Source: Gloeocapsopsis crepidinum LEGE 06123
GTDB taxonomy: Bacteria; Cyanobacteriota; Cyanobacteriia; Cyanobacteriales; Chroococcidiopsidaceae
Assembly: GCF_015207655.1 (NCBI RefSeq)
Contig: NZ_JADEWN010000015.1
Coordinates: forward strand, 19,768-83,767
DNA: 64,000 nt
Direction: 5' to 3'
Part shown: one piece after another, positions 48,840-57,986 of the stretch
How the letters are laid out: each line of letters begins with the position of its first letter
Position numbering within the stretch: position 1 is the first letter of the stretch
Notes under the pieces: generated by a model
The model's input: the letters and a program-made list of their open reading frames with translations, nothing else
What the model was told of the DNA's origin: nothing
Databases searched by the model: none
Position numbers and translations under genes: made by a program

Positions 48840-51743
48840 TTAACTTTCATCATCAACTTTAAAGACACCAACGGAAACTTGTAACTGTTGTGCTACAGTA
48901 GTAGTCTCTTGTAAAGATCCAAAAACTTGTCTTGCAGAGTTTGCTGTTTGCTCAGAAATTAAGGCAATTTCTTTAATTAATTGCGTGACTTGTTGTGAAG
49001 TCTGAGCTTGAGCAATTGTTGCGTGAGAAATTGATTGTACTAATTGATCGATTTGACGCGAGCCATCAAAGATTTTCCTCAAGTTCTTCTTTGTATCTTC
49101 AACTAAGTTAGTTCCTTCAATAACTTGATTTGTGCCAAGTTCCATAGCGTGGGCAACTTCAACAGTTTCGCGTTGAATATTTTCCACAATTTGTTCAATC
49201 TCTTTTGTTGCTGCGCTTGATTGCGATGCCAGTTCGCCAATTTCTTCTGCTACCAAAGCAAAGCCTCTACCTTCTTCACCTGCACGATTTGCTTCTATGC
49301 TAGCGTTAATAGCTAAAACGTTAGTTTGCAGTGCAATTTGATTAATTAAAGAAACAACTTTGGAAATTTGTTGCGAAGACTCGCTTAACTGTCGGACTTT
49401 ACCTGCAGTTGTCGCAACGGTTTGGCGTAGATTGAGAATACTGTCTACCGTGTGGTTCATGGCGACTCCTCCTACCTGGGCGGTGAGAGAAGCTGTGCGG
49501 GTAACTTCTGCGGCTTGATGCGCGCTAGCAGCGACTGCTTGAATTGAATCTGTCATGTGTGCCAAAGAATCAAGGCTGTGGGCGATCGCTTCGGCTTGTT
49601 GTGAGGCTTGATCTGCTAGTTGATGCATTGCCCCTTGGTTTTCGGCAACAGCAAAGTTAACCTGACTTGCCGCTGTTTTGACATTTGTCGCCAGTTGTCG
49701 CAAACTTTCAATAATTGAGTTGAAAAAGTCAGCAACTGTGCCAATTTCTCCTGCGGTAACTTCTGCACGTACCGTCAGATTTCCTTGAGCTGCTTGTTCA
49801 ACATCGCTGAGTAATCCGATTAACTGTTGCTGGAGTGATTCTTTTTGCTGTCGCTGATCTCCAGAGGCTTCTTCGGCAACTGCACGAGCTTTTTCAACTT
49901 GCTCTAGGAGATATGCTTGATCTAATGCAAATCCAATCTGAGTTGCTAACTGAGTAAATAAATCAATTTCAGCTTGTTGCCAAGCACGAGTTGTGGCACA
50001 TTGATGAGCAATCAGTAACCCTAATAATTGATTGTCTTTTAAGATCGGTGCGACTAAATTAGCTTTGACTTCAAATCGTTCTAAAGATTTGATGTGACAA
50101 TCAGTTAAACCAGCTTGATGAATGTTATCAATTGCTCGAACGCGACCATTTTTGTATTGTTGAATGTGTCGATCTTTGAAACAAGGATCGTCTATAGTGT
50201 CTGATAGAGCTTGTGTCCATCCTGGTGCTACTGCTTCAGCGACTATAGTGCCACTCAAGTCAGAGTTGAACTGATAAATAACAACGCGATCGCTTTTAAG
50301 AACTTTTCTAACTTCTTTAACTGCTGTTTTAAGAATATCGTCTACATTCAAAGAACGGCGAATCCGAAAAGTGACATCAGCAAATAATTGGGCTTGTTCT
50401 GTCACTTCTTCTTGCTGTCGCAGCAAACTTTGCAGTTGGTTCGCCATAACGTTGATATTAGAACCTAGCACTGCTAATTCGTCTTTGCCTTGGACGCTAA
50501 GTCTTGTGTTGAGGTTTCCTTCTCCGAGTTTTTGTACTGCTAGTGATGCATTGACAACTGGACGTAATGCGCGGTTGACTAAATGAGCAGCGATCGCACC
50601 TACAAGAATAGTAAATACTGTTGTTCCTAGAAAGAAGGGTAAAAATAGTCCCTGGCGGGCTGCGAATACTTGTGCTGTCGGTAGTGCAACCATTGCACTC
50701 CAATTTAATGCAGTTTGACTTTCAATTTGCTGAATGGGAGTATAAGCAACTAAGTACTGCTGGCGCTCAACGCGATCTCGATCGATGAGACTACCTACTG
50801 AAGTATTGTTAATTAAGCGTGGAGCAACACGGGGAAATACTGCTTGAGCATCTTCGCCAATGTAGTCTAAATGCTCTGTTGGCGCAACAACAACTTTGCC
50901 CAAATCATTGACTGCAAAATATTCTTCAACTCCAAAACGATTGCCACTTTGAGCTAAGTTTTTTGCTTCAGCGTGTAAGATTTCATTAAAATATTGTACA
51001 GGAGTTCGCGATCGCACAACGGCGAATACCTCTCCTGTTGTTGTATTAATTACAGGTGCAGCTGCATAGATTGAATACTCGCCTGTTAATAAAGACTTTC
51101 TTGGCGGCGTCACAACTGGACGCTTGGTTTGAATACTTTGCTGAAAATAATCTACATTACTGTAATTAGCAATGCCTTCTCCAGCAGTTTGCAGAATAAC
51201 TTGACCAGCAGGATCAATGACAGCAATATTATCGTAGCCAGGGTTATTTTTTATATATTGCTCTAAACTTAATTCTTTTGATTGAGTAGAAACTACCGCT
51301 CGAACTGTGGGATCATTCAAAACACTTGATTGCGCCAAGTTCTGAATGTCTAAATAGCGTTGCGATATAAAATTATCGAACTGATCTGCCAAAGCAATTG
51401 CACGGGCTTGTTGTTGCTGAGTGACATTATTTGTAATAGTTTTACTTGTAATGTAGTAAGCTGTTGCCCCAAGGACTATAATTGGGAGTGTGCTGAGTGT
51501 GATCGCCAGTGTTGTTGCTTTAGTCTTTAAGCTCAACCGCTGCCAAAAAGATAAACCTAACTGATCGAAAACTGAGTTTTGATTCGACTGCTGAGTTGGA
51601 ATCTGATGATTATCTAACCCTGACAGGGGATGCTGAACACTGCTGCTAGGCATTTGAGGAGTATTGCGCGTAGAATCATTAAGATGACTTGCTTTTTTGT
51701 ACTTGTGTCTGCTTGTTGGTTCCTGTTTAAATCGGGTTGCCAT
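48840..51743 (-). CDS. pixJ: Methyl-accepting phototaxis receptor with Cache and DXCF cyanobacteriochrome GAF
   Basis: 967 residues. N-terminal cytoplasmic tail, a first membrane helix near residue 85, a periplasmic double-Cache-like region (~100-360), a second helix, HAMP, a GAF domain (~470-630), a second HAMP-like linker and the MCP signalling domain ([30 protein letters not shown]). The GAF domain has Cys521 in DPCF (DXCF motif) and canonical bilin Cys549 in TDCH, 28 residues apart as in TePixJ. It should bind phycoviolobilin and sense blue/green light. Start at 51743 has GGAG upstream and avoids overlap with pixI. Confidence 0.92.
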   Translation of the reverse strand: MATRFKQEPTSRHKYKKASHLNDSTRNTPQMPSSSVQHPLSGLDNHQIPTQQSNQNSVFDQLGLSFWQRLSLKTKATTLAITLSTLPIIVLGATAYYITSKTITNNVTQQQQARAIALADQFDNFISQRYLDIQNLAQSSVLNDPTVRAVVSTQSKELSLEQYIKNNPGYDNIAVIDPAGQVILQTAGEGIANYSNVDYFQQSIQTKRPVVTPPRKSLLTGEYSIYAAAPVINTTTGEVFAVVRSRTPVQYFNEILHAEAKNLAQSGNRFGVEEYFAVNDLGKVVVAPTEHLDYIGEDAQAVFPRVAPRLINNTSVGSLIDRDRVERQQYLVAYTPIQQIESQTALNWSAMVALPTAQVFAARQGLFLPFFLGTTVFTILVGAIAAHLVNRALRPVVNASLAVQKLGEGNLNTRLSVQGKDELAVLGSNINVMANQLQSLLRQQEEVTEQAQLFADVTFRIRRSLNVDDILKTAVKEVRKVLKSDRVVIYQFNSDLSGTIVAEAVAPGWTQALSDTIDDPCFKDRHIQQYKNGRVRAIDNIHQAGLTDCHIKSLERFEVKANLVAPILKDNQLLGLLIAHQCATTRAWQQAEIDLFTQLATQIGFALDQAYLLEQVEKARAVAEEASGDQRQQKESLQQQLIGLLSDVEQAAQGNLTVRAEVTAGEIGTVADFFNSIIESLRQLATNVKTAASQVNFAVAENQGAMHQLADQASQQAEAIAHSLDSLAHMTDSIQAVAASAHQAAEVTRTASLTAQVGGVAMNHTVDSILNLRQTVATTAGKVRQLSESSQQISKVVSLINQIALQTNVLAINASIEANRAGEEGRGFALVAEEIGELASQSSAATKEIEQIVENIQRETVEVAHAMELGTNQVIEGTNLVEDTKKNLRKIFDGSRQIDQLVQSISHATIAQAQTSQQVTQLIKEIALISEQTANSARQVFGSLQETTTVAQQLQVSVGVFKVDDES

Positions 51744-51780
51744 ATCAGCTCCAATCAGTATTTGCTCGACTACTATAAAA

Positions 51781-52272
51781 CTAGTAGTTATATAAACTGG
51801 GCGAGTGTACAATTGCTTCAGCATTTAATACAAGCAATTTCTCTTGGTGTTGCCAAATATATCCTTGTAGGTAAGGTTGTATTGTGGCGGTACCCTCCTC
51901 TAAAGGCTGTAAATCTGACACTAGCCTAATTGTTCCTTTAATTTCTCGTACAATTAAGCTGAGCGGAGTCTCCCCAACCCGAATTATCATAACGTGGTAC
52001 TGCTGACTACTAGCGTCAACAGGTTGTGAAGTTAACATAAATGCCAAATCGATTGCCCAGAAAATGCGATTGCGTCGATTAAATAATCCCAATATGCATT
52101 CAGGCATATTAGGTATAGGCGTTATGCGCCCAGTTGAAATAATTAAGACTTCTTGAACGTACTTCATCAAAAGGACAGCTGGAGTATCCTCATTAAGTTG
52201 AAATCTTAGATAAGATTCACCTACACTTGTTTTAGGCTGATGCAATTGCGGTGTTAGGATAGGAATATCCAT
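51781..52272 (-). CDS. pixI: CheW-type adaptor
   Basis: 163 residues, a single CheW domain ([61 protein letters not shown]). It couples the PixJ receptor to the PixL kinase. The text with [10 protein letters not shown] in place of the usual GxxNxRGxxxP is typical of phototaxis adaptors. It is four bases downstream of pixH, with the stop and start nearly touching, and 37 nt upstream of pixJ, so it is co-transcribed. Confidence 0.88.
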   Translation of the reverse strand: MDIPILTPQLHQPKTSVGESYLRFQLNEDTPAVLLMKYVQEVLIISTGRITPIPNMPECILGLFNRRNRIFWAIDLAFMLTSQPVDASSQQYHVMIIRVGETPLSLIVREIKGTIRLVSDLQPLEEGTATIQPYLQGYIWQHQEKLLVLNAEAIVHSPSLYNY

Positions 52273-52276
52273 AAGA

Positions 52277-52645
52277 TTAAGCTACGACAGATTTTACAGC
52301 ACGAACCAACTCTTCTCGGGTAAAAGGTTTAGTGACATAGGCAGCTGCTCCTTGTTTCATACCCCAAAAACGATCAATTTCTTGATCTTTAGAACTACAA
52401 ATAATGATTGGTAATTGTTCTGTATCTGGATTGTTTTTAAGCTTACGGCATAATTCAAAACCACTCATCCCTGGCATGACAATATCTGTGACTATTGCAT
52501 CGAGTTTTTGTTCTATCGCTTTATTCAAAGCTTCTTTAGCACTAGTAACACCAATGACAGTAAAACCACTCTCTCGTAAATAATTACTAATTAGCTCTAG
52601 TTCTGATAAAGTATCTTCAACTACCAAAATTGTAGCCACTTTCAA
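52277..52645 (-). CDS. pixH: CheY-type response regulator
   Basis: 122-residue stand-alone receiver with the acidic pocket ILVVEDTLSELEL, the phosphorylated Asp54 in IVTDIVMPGMSGFELC, IIICSSKDQEID and the conserved Lys in YVTKPFTREEL. It takes phosphate from PixL; in phototaxis systems PixH acts in balance with PixG on the pilus motors. Position as second gene in the operon fits pixH. Confidence 0.9.
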   Translation of the reverse strand: MKVATILVVEDTLSELELISNYLRESGFTVIGVTSAKEALNKAIEQKLDAIVTDIVMPGMSGFELCRKLKNNPDTEQLPIIICSSKDQEIDRFWGMKQGAAAYVTKPFTREELVRAVKSVVA

Positions 52646-52696
52646 TTTCCCTCAACGCTTGATAATATATTGTCAATCTAATTATTTAAAAGCTGC

Positions 52697-54091
52697 TTAA
52701 GATAAGTGCCGAAAGATAATTTTAAAGAGTTCTGACTGAGTAAAAGGTTTAGTTAAATATCCAGACGCGCCTACAATCCTAGCTTTTACTCTATCAATAA
52801 TTCCTGTATTACCTGTCACCATAATAATGGGAGTACTCTTAAATAAAAAATGATTACGGAGAAGACGACATAACTCATAACCATCTATACCAGCCATTTT
52901 CACGTCCAATAAAATTAAGTCAGGTTTAATCCTCACAACTTGCATAAGAGCTTTAACAGGATCGTTGATTGTAAAAACATCAAAATTTTCATCATCTAAA
53001 AAATGATTCAGCTCTTGTAGCATTGCTTGACTATCATCAATACAGACAACTTTAAATTTATTTTTGTTCGTATAAGGATTAGTAGTTTTTTCTGGGGGTG
53101 TGGCTGATTTTTCAACAGAGTTGTTTTGAGATACTACGAATTTTTCAATAGGTTGAGTAGGGCGACGACTAACAACTGGTTGCTGTAGATTGGGTGTAAT
53201 TTTAGTTAAAGAAACTGTATTTTTTTCATCATCACGATTGTGATTTTTGATAGATGCTACTGAAGGTGCAATGTTGTCAACTGTAGCAGGAGTTTGTATT
53301 TGTTGCACAGCTTGACTTTCTGTAGGTGATTCATAGGTTTTCGGTAGCTGCTCAAATGGTGGCTGGGGATCTTGCAAAATAATATTCCCCATTTTGATAT
53401 AAGGATACAAACTTCGTGCTAGTTGTAATTCATCTTGATTCAGCAAAACAGCTAAATGCCGAATACTAAAGCCTTTAAGAATTGCACTCAATTTATGTTG
53501 AATTTCTGGAGAAAGTTGCTCTTTTATTCCTGGCTGATGGCATAAATAAGGACGTTGGTAAGGAGACCAAATATAAGGTGCAAAAGACTGCCAAACTTGT
53601 AATTTTTTTTGGCAGTGTTTAACTATATCTTGGAGATCAAGACGACACAATTCAGAAGGTAGTGGACTATAGTTTTCATTTATTTCGTACGTACTTTCTT
53701 TAATTAAGAGAAACGATTCGATAACCTCTTTAACAAGATATTCAATCAAAGCTGCTGCTTGAGCTTGATTCAAATATTGATTATTTACAAGCCAACAAAT
53801 TGCTTGGTATTCAGGATGTAGCGTCGATTCTTCGTCAAACATCAAACGAAGTTTGGTGCGAATTTCACTGTTGAGTGTAGCTGTGTGATAACTGAATCGT
53901 CGCAGATAACAATCGAGACGATCGAGAGGATCAACTGTTTGAGAGGCATAAATAATTTTGCCTTGTTCTATATAAATCAACCAAGAAACAGTATTGCTAT
54001 TTACTTTTAAACAAGCACTATCGTAACTACTACATAAATGTGCTAGTAAGCTTAAAGGGCGTAGGGTTTGAAACTTGCCATAAATAGCCAT
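52697..54091 (-). CDS. pixG: PatA/PixG-type response regulator
   Basis: 464 residues. N-terminal PATAN/DUF4388-like domain (FQTLRPLSLLAHLCSSYDSACLKV, YIEQGKIIYASQTVDPLDRLDCYL), a middle helical part with DIVKHCQKKLQVWQSFAPYIWSPYQRPYLC typical of PatA proteins, a low-complexity linker of ~90 residues, and a C-terminal receiver with CIDDSQAMLQEL, the Asp in LILLDVKMAGIDGYELC and YLTKPFTQSEL. First gene of the operon; expected output regulator that acts on PilB-type motors. Confidence 0.9.
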   Translation of the reverse strand: MAIYGKFQTLRPLSLLAHLCSSYDSACLKVNSNTVSWLIYIEQGKIIYASQTVDPLDRLDCYLRRFSYHTATLNSEIRTKLRLMFDEESTLHPEYQAICWLVNNQYLNQAQAAALIEYLVKEVIESFLLIKESTYEINENYSPLPSELCRLDLQDIVKHCQKKLQVWQSFAPYIWSPYQRPYLCHQPGIKEQLSPEIQHKLSAILKGFSIRHLAVLLNQDELQLARSLYPYIKMGNIILQDPQPPFEQLPKTYESPTESQAVQQIQTPATVDNIAPSVASIKNHNRDDEKNTVSLTKITPNLQQPVVSRRPTQPIEKFVVSQNNSVEKSATPPEKTTNPYTNKNKFKVVCIDDSQAMLQELNHFLDDENFDVFTINDPVKALMQVVRIKPDLILLDVKMAGIDGYELCRLLRNHFLFKSTPIIMVTGNTGIIDRVKARIVGASGYLTKPFTQSELFKIIFRHLS

Positions 54092-55008
54092 TTATAACTG
54101 AAACCTTATAAATTTATAAAAGTACCCTAATATGAGATATTTTTTGAACTATTGTTTTATAACTGAATTTAAGTTTATTAAATCAATTATTTCTATTCTT
54201 TCTTTGAAATGGAAATTGAAACAGACGAGAAATGAAGTAACAATATGTTTTCATTATTTAGAAGCTATCCTACTACCTTAGTAGTATTGACTTGTTAAGT
54301 TATATGAATTTTACATTAGAGATACAGTTCTTGTGAACTGGAAATGATATTAACTACATATATTAGCAGTCCACAGTCTACGTATCATTTATCTAGTCGG
54401 AATTGCTTTTAGCGCAAGAAAAAAATGCTAGTCCCTAGAGAGCACTTAGTCTCTATAAGAAGCTATAAGAAGCTGTCTGACAACTTCGTAGTAAGGTAGA
54501 AGCATACATAATTGAAAGAAGATTATTACTGCAGGACACTTTCGCTGGAAAAATGCTGAGTAGCTGTTACATGAGCGTTCTTCCATGTTTGAGCCAAAAG
54601 CAAGGAAGAACTCTATAAGGTTGGCTGAGAACTTTAGGTAGGTAGAATTCGTTTGACCATGTATTGACAGCCAAATGACTGACCTAGCAATGCGGTATGG
54701 TAATAAACCTGAAACAGAATAGGTTGGAGTGATTATGGCACAAAACACCTGAGTTTATGTCTACTGAATAAGAGTAGACCCATTAAAATAGCACGTGTCC
54801 TGAGTAACTTACATAAATTTAAGTAAATTATTGATGAAGTACTTATGAAAAAAGTTTAAAACATTGGATGACAAATCCTTGAACGGCAGATTCTGATTAC
54901 TATATAAGAAGTTAGATTTCTAATTTAAGGGAAAAGCAGGAACAATTCTTAGCTGTTTGCCTATCCGAATCATCTATGTTATTGATGTGGTGTTTTCAGT
55001 GAGATCAA
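54092..55008. other. 917-nt intergenic region upstream of the phototaxis operon
   Basis: Between divergent pixG and the PP2C gene. It holds the operon promoter and shows low complexity, AT-rich sequence. A 100-codon frame on the minus strand (54446-54748) has no recognised similarity and no ribosome binding site; it could be a decayed transposase end but this is not supported. Confidence 0.35.
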
Positions 55009-55809
55009 ATGAACGTGAATGACTTCTTCAGACAAAAGAATACGGTTGAAGAAGTTAGTTGGCGTGTGGCAGCAGCGTCAGTACGTGGTAGAGGTCACGA
55101 GAAAGTAGGGCAACTGTGCCAAGATGCACATTTTTGGGAAAAGTTACCTGAAGGAATTTTAGTAGCTGCCGTGGCTGATGGTGCGGGTTCTGCAAATTTA
55201 GGGAAAGTTGGTGCAATTGTTGCGGCACAAACAGCCGTGAAAACAGTTCGCGATCGCTTAGCAATACCGCCACTACCTAACGATGATAGTGAATGGCGCG
55301 TACTATTAAACGAAGCTCTCACCGTAGCTAGGACAACTGTAGAAGCAGAGGCTGTTGCCTGTCAGCTATCCGCCCGCGAACTTGCAACAACATTAATTCT
55401 TGTCGTTGCAACACCTAGCCTTGTCGTTGCGGCGCAAGTTGGTGATGGTGTCGCAGTTGCCAGCGATCAGCAAGGTAATTTAATTTCTTTAACTACGCCT
55501 CAATTTGGGGAATACATTAATGAAACAACTTTCCTCGTCTCGCCACAAGCACTTGATACGGCACAAATTACTCTCTGGCAAGGGAAAACAGCTAAGATTG
55601 CATTGTTATCTGATGGATTGCAAATGCTCGCTTTGGAATTAGATCAAGGAAAACCCTATGCACCTTTTTTCTCTCCCTTGTTTCATTTTGTTGCCCAGAT
55701 CCAAGATGAAACAGAAGCAAAAGACCAACTAGTATCTTTTTTGCGCTCTCCGAGGATCGCTGAACGAACAGACGATGATTTAACGCTTTTGTTGGCAACA
55801 CTAAGTTAA
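55009..55809 (+). CDS. PP2C-family serine/threonine phosphatase
   Basis: 266 residues with the metal-binding signatures RGRGHEKVGQLCQDAHF, VAAVADGAGSANLGKVGA, IALLSDGLQML and the terminal TDDDLTLLLATL. It is the compact, SpoIIE/PphA-like class that pairs with kinases of the TerY-P group. The next gene, a kinase, starts 12 nt after the stop, so the two are co-transcribed and the phosphatase probably opposes that kinase or acts on its substrate. Confidence 0.88.
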   Translation: MNVNDFFRQKNTVEEVSWRVAAASVRGRGHEKVGQLCQDAHFWEKLPEGILVAAVADGAGSANLGKVGAIVAAQTAVKTVRDRLAIPPLPNDDSEWRVLLNEALTVARTTVEAEAVACQLSARELATTLILVVATPSLVVAAQVGDGVAVASDQQGNLISLTTPQFGEYINETTFLVSPQALDTAQITLWQGKTAKIALLSDGLQMLALELDQGKPYAPFFSPLFHFVAQIQDETEAKDQLVSFLRSPRIAERTDDDLTLLLATLS

Positions 55810-55821
55810 TAAATTTGGGCT

Positions 55822-57939
55822 ATGCGGTTGCAACGTCAATCGAACAAACAAATTATCACCATTGAACCCAAGTTGACTGTAGGACATGGGGGTGAAGCGC
55901 GAGTTTTTGTCTTGCCGCAAGACGAGCAATTGGTGGCAAAAATTTATCACAAGCCAACCAAGGCACACGCGCAAAAACTCATGGCAATGCTTGCTAATCC
56001 GCCAGAAAATCCTACAGCAGCAAAAGGGCATATTTCGATTGCTTGGCCTACTGATTTGCTGTATCCAGGAGATGGTAGCGATCGCGTTATCGGCTTTTTG
56101 ATGCCTCGCGTTCACAAGATGCACTCGGTCTTAGAGTTCTATAACCCCAAAACCCGCCGCCAAACCTGCCCCTTCTTTAACTATCTTTACTTACACCGCA
56201 CAGCACGTAACCTTGTCACCGCAATGGGAGCACTGCACTCCCGAGGTTATTGTATTGGAGATATCAACGAATCAAATATTCTTGTGAGTGATACTGCCTT
56301 AATTACGTTGGTAGACACTGACTCATTTCAAGTGCCAGATCCTAAAAGTGGCTATGTTTATCGCTGTGGAGTTGGGAAAGCAGAATTTACTCCGCCTGAG
56401 TTACAAGGCAAAAATTTCGCCCACTTCGAGCGCAAACCAGAACACGACCTTTTTGGATTAGCAGTTCTGTTATTTCAACTCCTGATGGAAGGAACGCACC
56501 CGTTTGCTGGCATCTATCAAGGAATTGGCGATCCCCCTTCATTTTCAGCACGTATTAATGCTGGACATTTTGTCTACAGTAAAAGCAAGCGTGTCCCCTA
56601 CAATCCTACGCCGATCGCACCACCTTTTGAACTACTTTATCCTTCCTTACAGCAGCTTTTCTTACGTTGTTTTGAAGAAGGTCATCACAATCCTAAATTG
56701 CGACCGAATACCCAAGCATGGCAAGCTGCTTTAATTGAAGCAGAAAAATCGCTGATAACTTGCACATCAAATAACCAACACCGCTACAGCAACCACCTTA
56801 GTTCTTGTCCTTGGTGCGATCGGGCAGTCAAACTAGGAGGACGCGACCAGTTTCCTTCACTACAAGCTGTTCGTGCAGGTCAACACCTCCAACCAGTGAA
56901 GCGCAAGCGTGCCACACTACCAAAAAAAGACTATCAGCAGCAAGTACTATCAGCTTTTAATTCCGCTGCAGCTAACCCAACTGCAAAACTAACTGTTGGG
57001 AAACATAAAAAGAGATTTAATCCTTTGATGTGGGGTTTGATAGGCACAGGAGCGCTAGTTTGTCTAGAAATTATTGTAATTGTTCACGATCTGCAAATTT
57101 CTCCACAAACTATCGCCAATCTTTTTCCTGATAGAAGTGAGGCAAAACCTGCAATACCACAACCTTCACTAAATGGTAATCAAATTTCGATTGCCTACTA
57201 CGATCAAGGCAATTTTCATTACAAATTAGGTGACTACAAAGGAGCAATCGAAAATTTCAATCGCGCTTTACTTTATAATCCTAACGATGCTAATGCTTAT
57301 GTCAATCGTGGTAATGCTCGTTATGAAATAGCCCAACACAGTAGTAATCCTGTGATGGAATACCAAGCTGCGATCGCTGATTTCGATCAAGCACTGCAAC
57401 TTAATCCATCAGCTGAGGAAGCTTACCTGAGTCGTGGTATGGTTCGCCATGACACTGCCAAATTTAGTAAAGACACAGACAAAAATTATTTGGCGGCTAT
57501 CAGTGACTTTGACAAAACTGTGATGCTGAACCCAAGTAATGCTAAAGCATATGTCAAAAGAGGCATCTCTTACTATAAATTAGCGCAAAATAGTAAAAAT
57601 ATTCAGCATCCAGGCTATCAAGAAGCTATCAATGACTTTAATCAAGCTTTGCGACTTAACAATCAAGAAGCTGAAGCATATATTAATCGGGGTATTGTTC
57701 GCTACGAAATCGCTCAAAGTGGGAAAACTCAGAACCAAGACCATTCCAGTGCGTTGACAGATTTAAAGCAAGCCGCGAAACTTTTTTTAGCACAAGGAGA
57801 TGTGGAAAGCTATCAAGAAGCTTTAAGTAACATTTGTGTGGTGCTAGAAAATAAATGCCAATCGTTCTTACAAAATCCAGAAAAGTTTATTACCTCCAAA
57901 GTGCATTTGATGACTCCCAAGCCGCAGCAGGGTAACTAG
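55822..57939 (+). CDS. Serine/threonine protein kinase with zinc ribbon, TM helix and TPR repeats
   Basis: 705 residues. Kinase domain residues ~15-305: glycine loop GHGGEARVF (21-29), Lys40, the catalytic loop as GDINESN (Asp147, Asn152, with Gly in place of the usual His-Arg), the DFG position as DTDSF (Asp167) and PPE at 191-193. A Cys-rich stretch follows (~310-340, with CPWC), then a hydrophobic helix (LMWGLIGTGALVCLEIIVIV) and four to five TPR-like repeats (~440-650, e.g. YNPNDANAYVNRGNARYE). The kinase/zinc-ribbon form matches TerY-P-type kinases. Targets unknown; TPRs suggest an extracytoplasmic or scaffold partner. Confidence 0.85.
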   Translation: MRLQRQSNKQIITIEPKLTVGHGGEARVFVLPQDEQLVAKIYHKPTKAHAQKLMAMLANPPENPTAAKGHISIAWPTDLLYPGDGSDRVIGFLMPRVHKMHSVLEFYNPKTRRQTCPFFNYLYLHRTARNLVTAMGALHSRGYCIGDINESNILVSDTALITLVDTDSFQVPDPKSGYVYRCGVGKAEFTPPELQGKNFAHFERKPEHDLFGLAVLLFQLLMEGTHPFAGIYQGIGDPPSFSARINAGHFVYSKSKRVPYNPTPIAPPFELLYPSLQQLFLRCFEEGHHNPKLRPNTQAWQAALIEAEKSLITCTSNNQHRYSNHLSSCPWCDRAVKLGGRDQFPSLQAVRAGQHLQPVKRKRATLPKKDYQQQVLSAFNSAAANPTAKLTVGKHKKRFNPLMWGLIGTGALVCLEIIVIVHDLQISPQTIANLFPDRSEAKPAIPQPSLNGNQISIAYYDQGNFHYKLGDYKGAIENFNRALLYNPNDANAYVNRGNARYEIAQHSSNPVMEYQAAIADFDQALQLNPSAEEAYLSRGMVRHDTAKFSKDTDKNYLAAISDFDKTVMLNPSNAKAYVKRGISYYKLAQNSKNIQHPGYQEAINDFNQALRLNNQEAEAYINRGIVRYEIAQSGKTQNQDHSSALTDLKQAAKLFLAQGDVESYQEALSNICVVLENKCQSFLQNPEKFITSKVHLMTPKPQQGN

Positions 57940-57977
57940 TGACTAGTGACTAGAATAACTAGCTACTACTAGCCACT
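57936..57977. repeat. CTAG-rich inverted repeat at convergent kinase / tolC junction
   Basis: Arms CTAGTGACTAGTGACTAG (57936-57953) and ACTAGCTACTACTAGCCACT (57958-57977), then TTTTT a few bases later on the plus strand. Overlaps the kinase stop codon. Same motif as at 6.5 and 12.76 kb; a likely terminator. Confidence 0.6.
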
Positions 57978-57986
57978 CAGGTTTTT

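Noticed and set aside
54446..54748. Minus-strand open frame of 100 codons upstream of the phototaxis operon
   Set aside because: No ribosome binding site, no recognised domain, biased composition; possible decayed transposase could not be supported.
55009..57939. Full TerY-P triad
   Set aside because: Only the phosphatase and kinase are present; no vWA protein in the adjacent 900-nt region or downstream.
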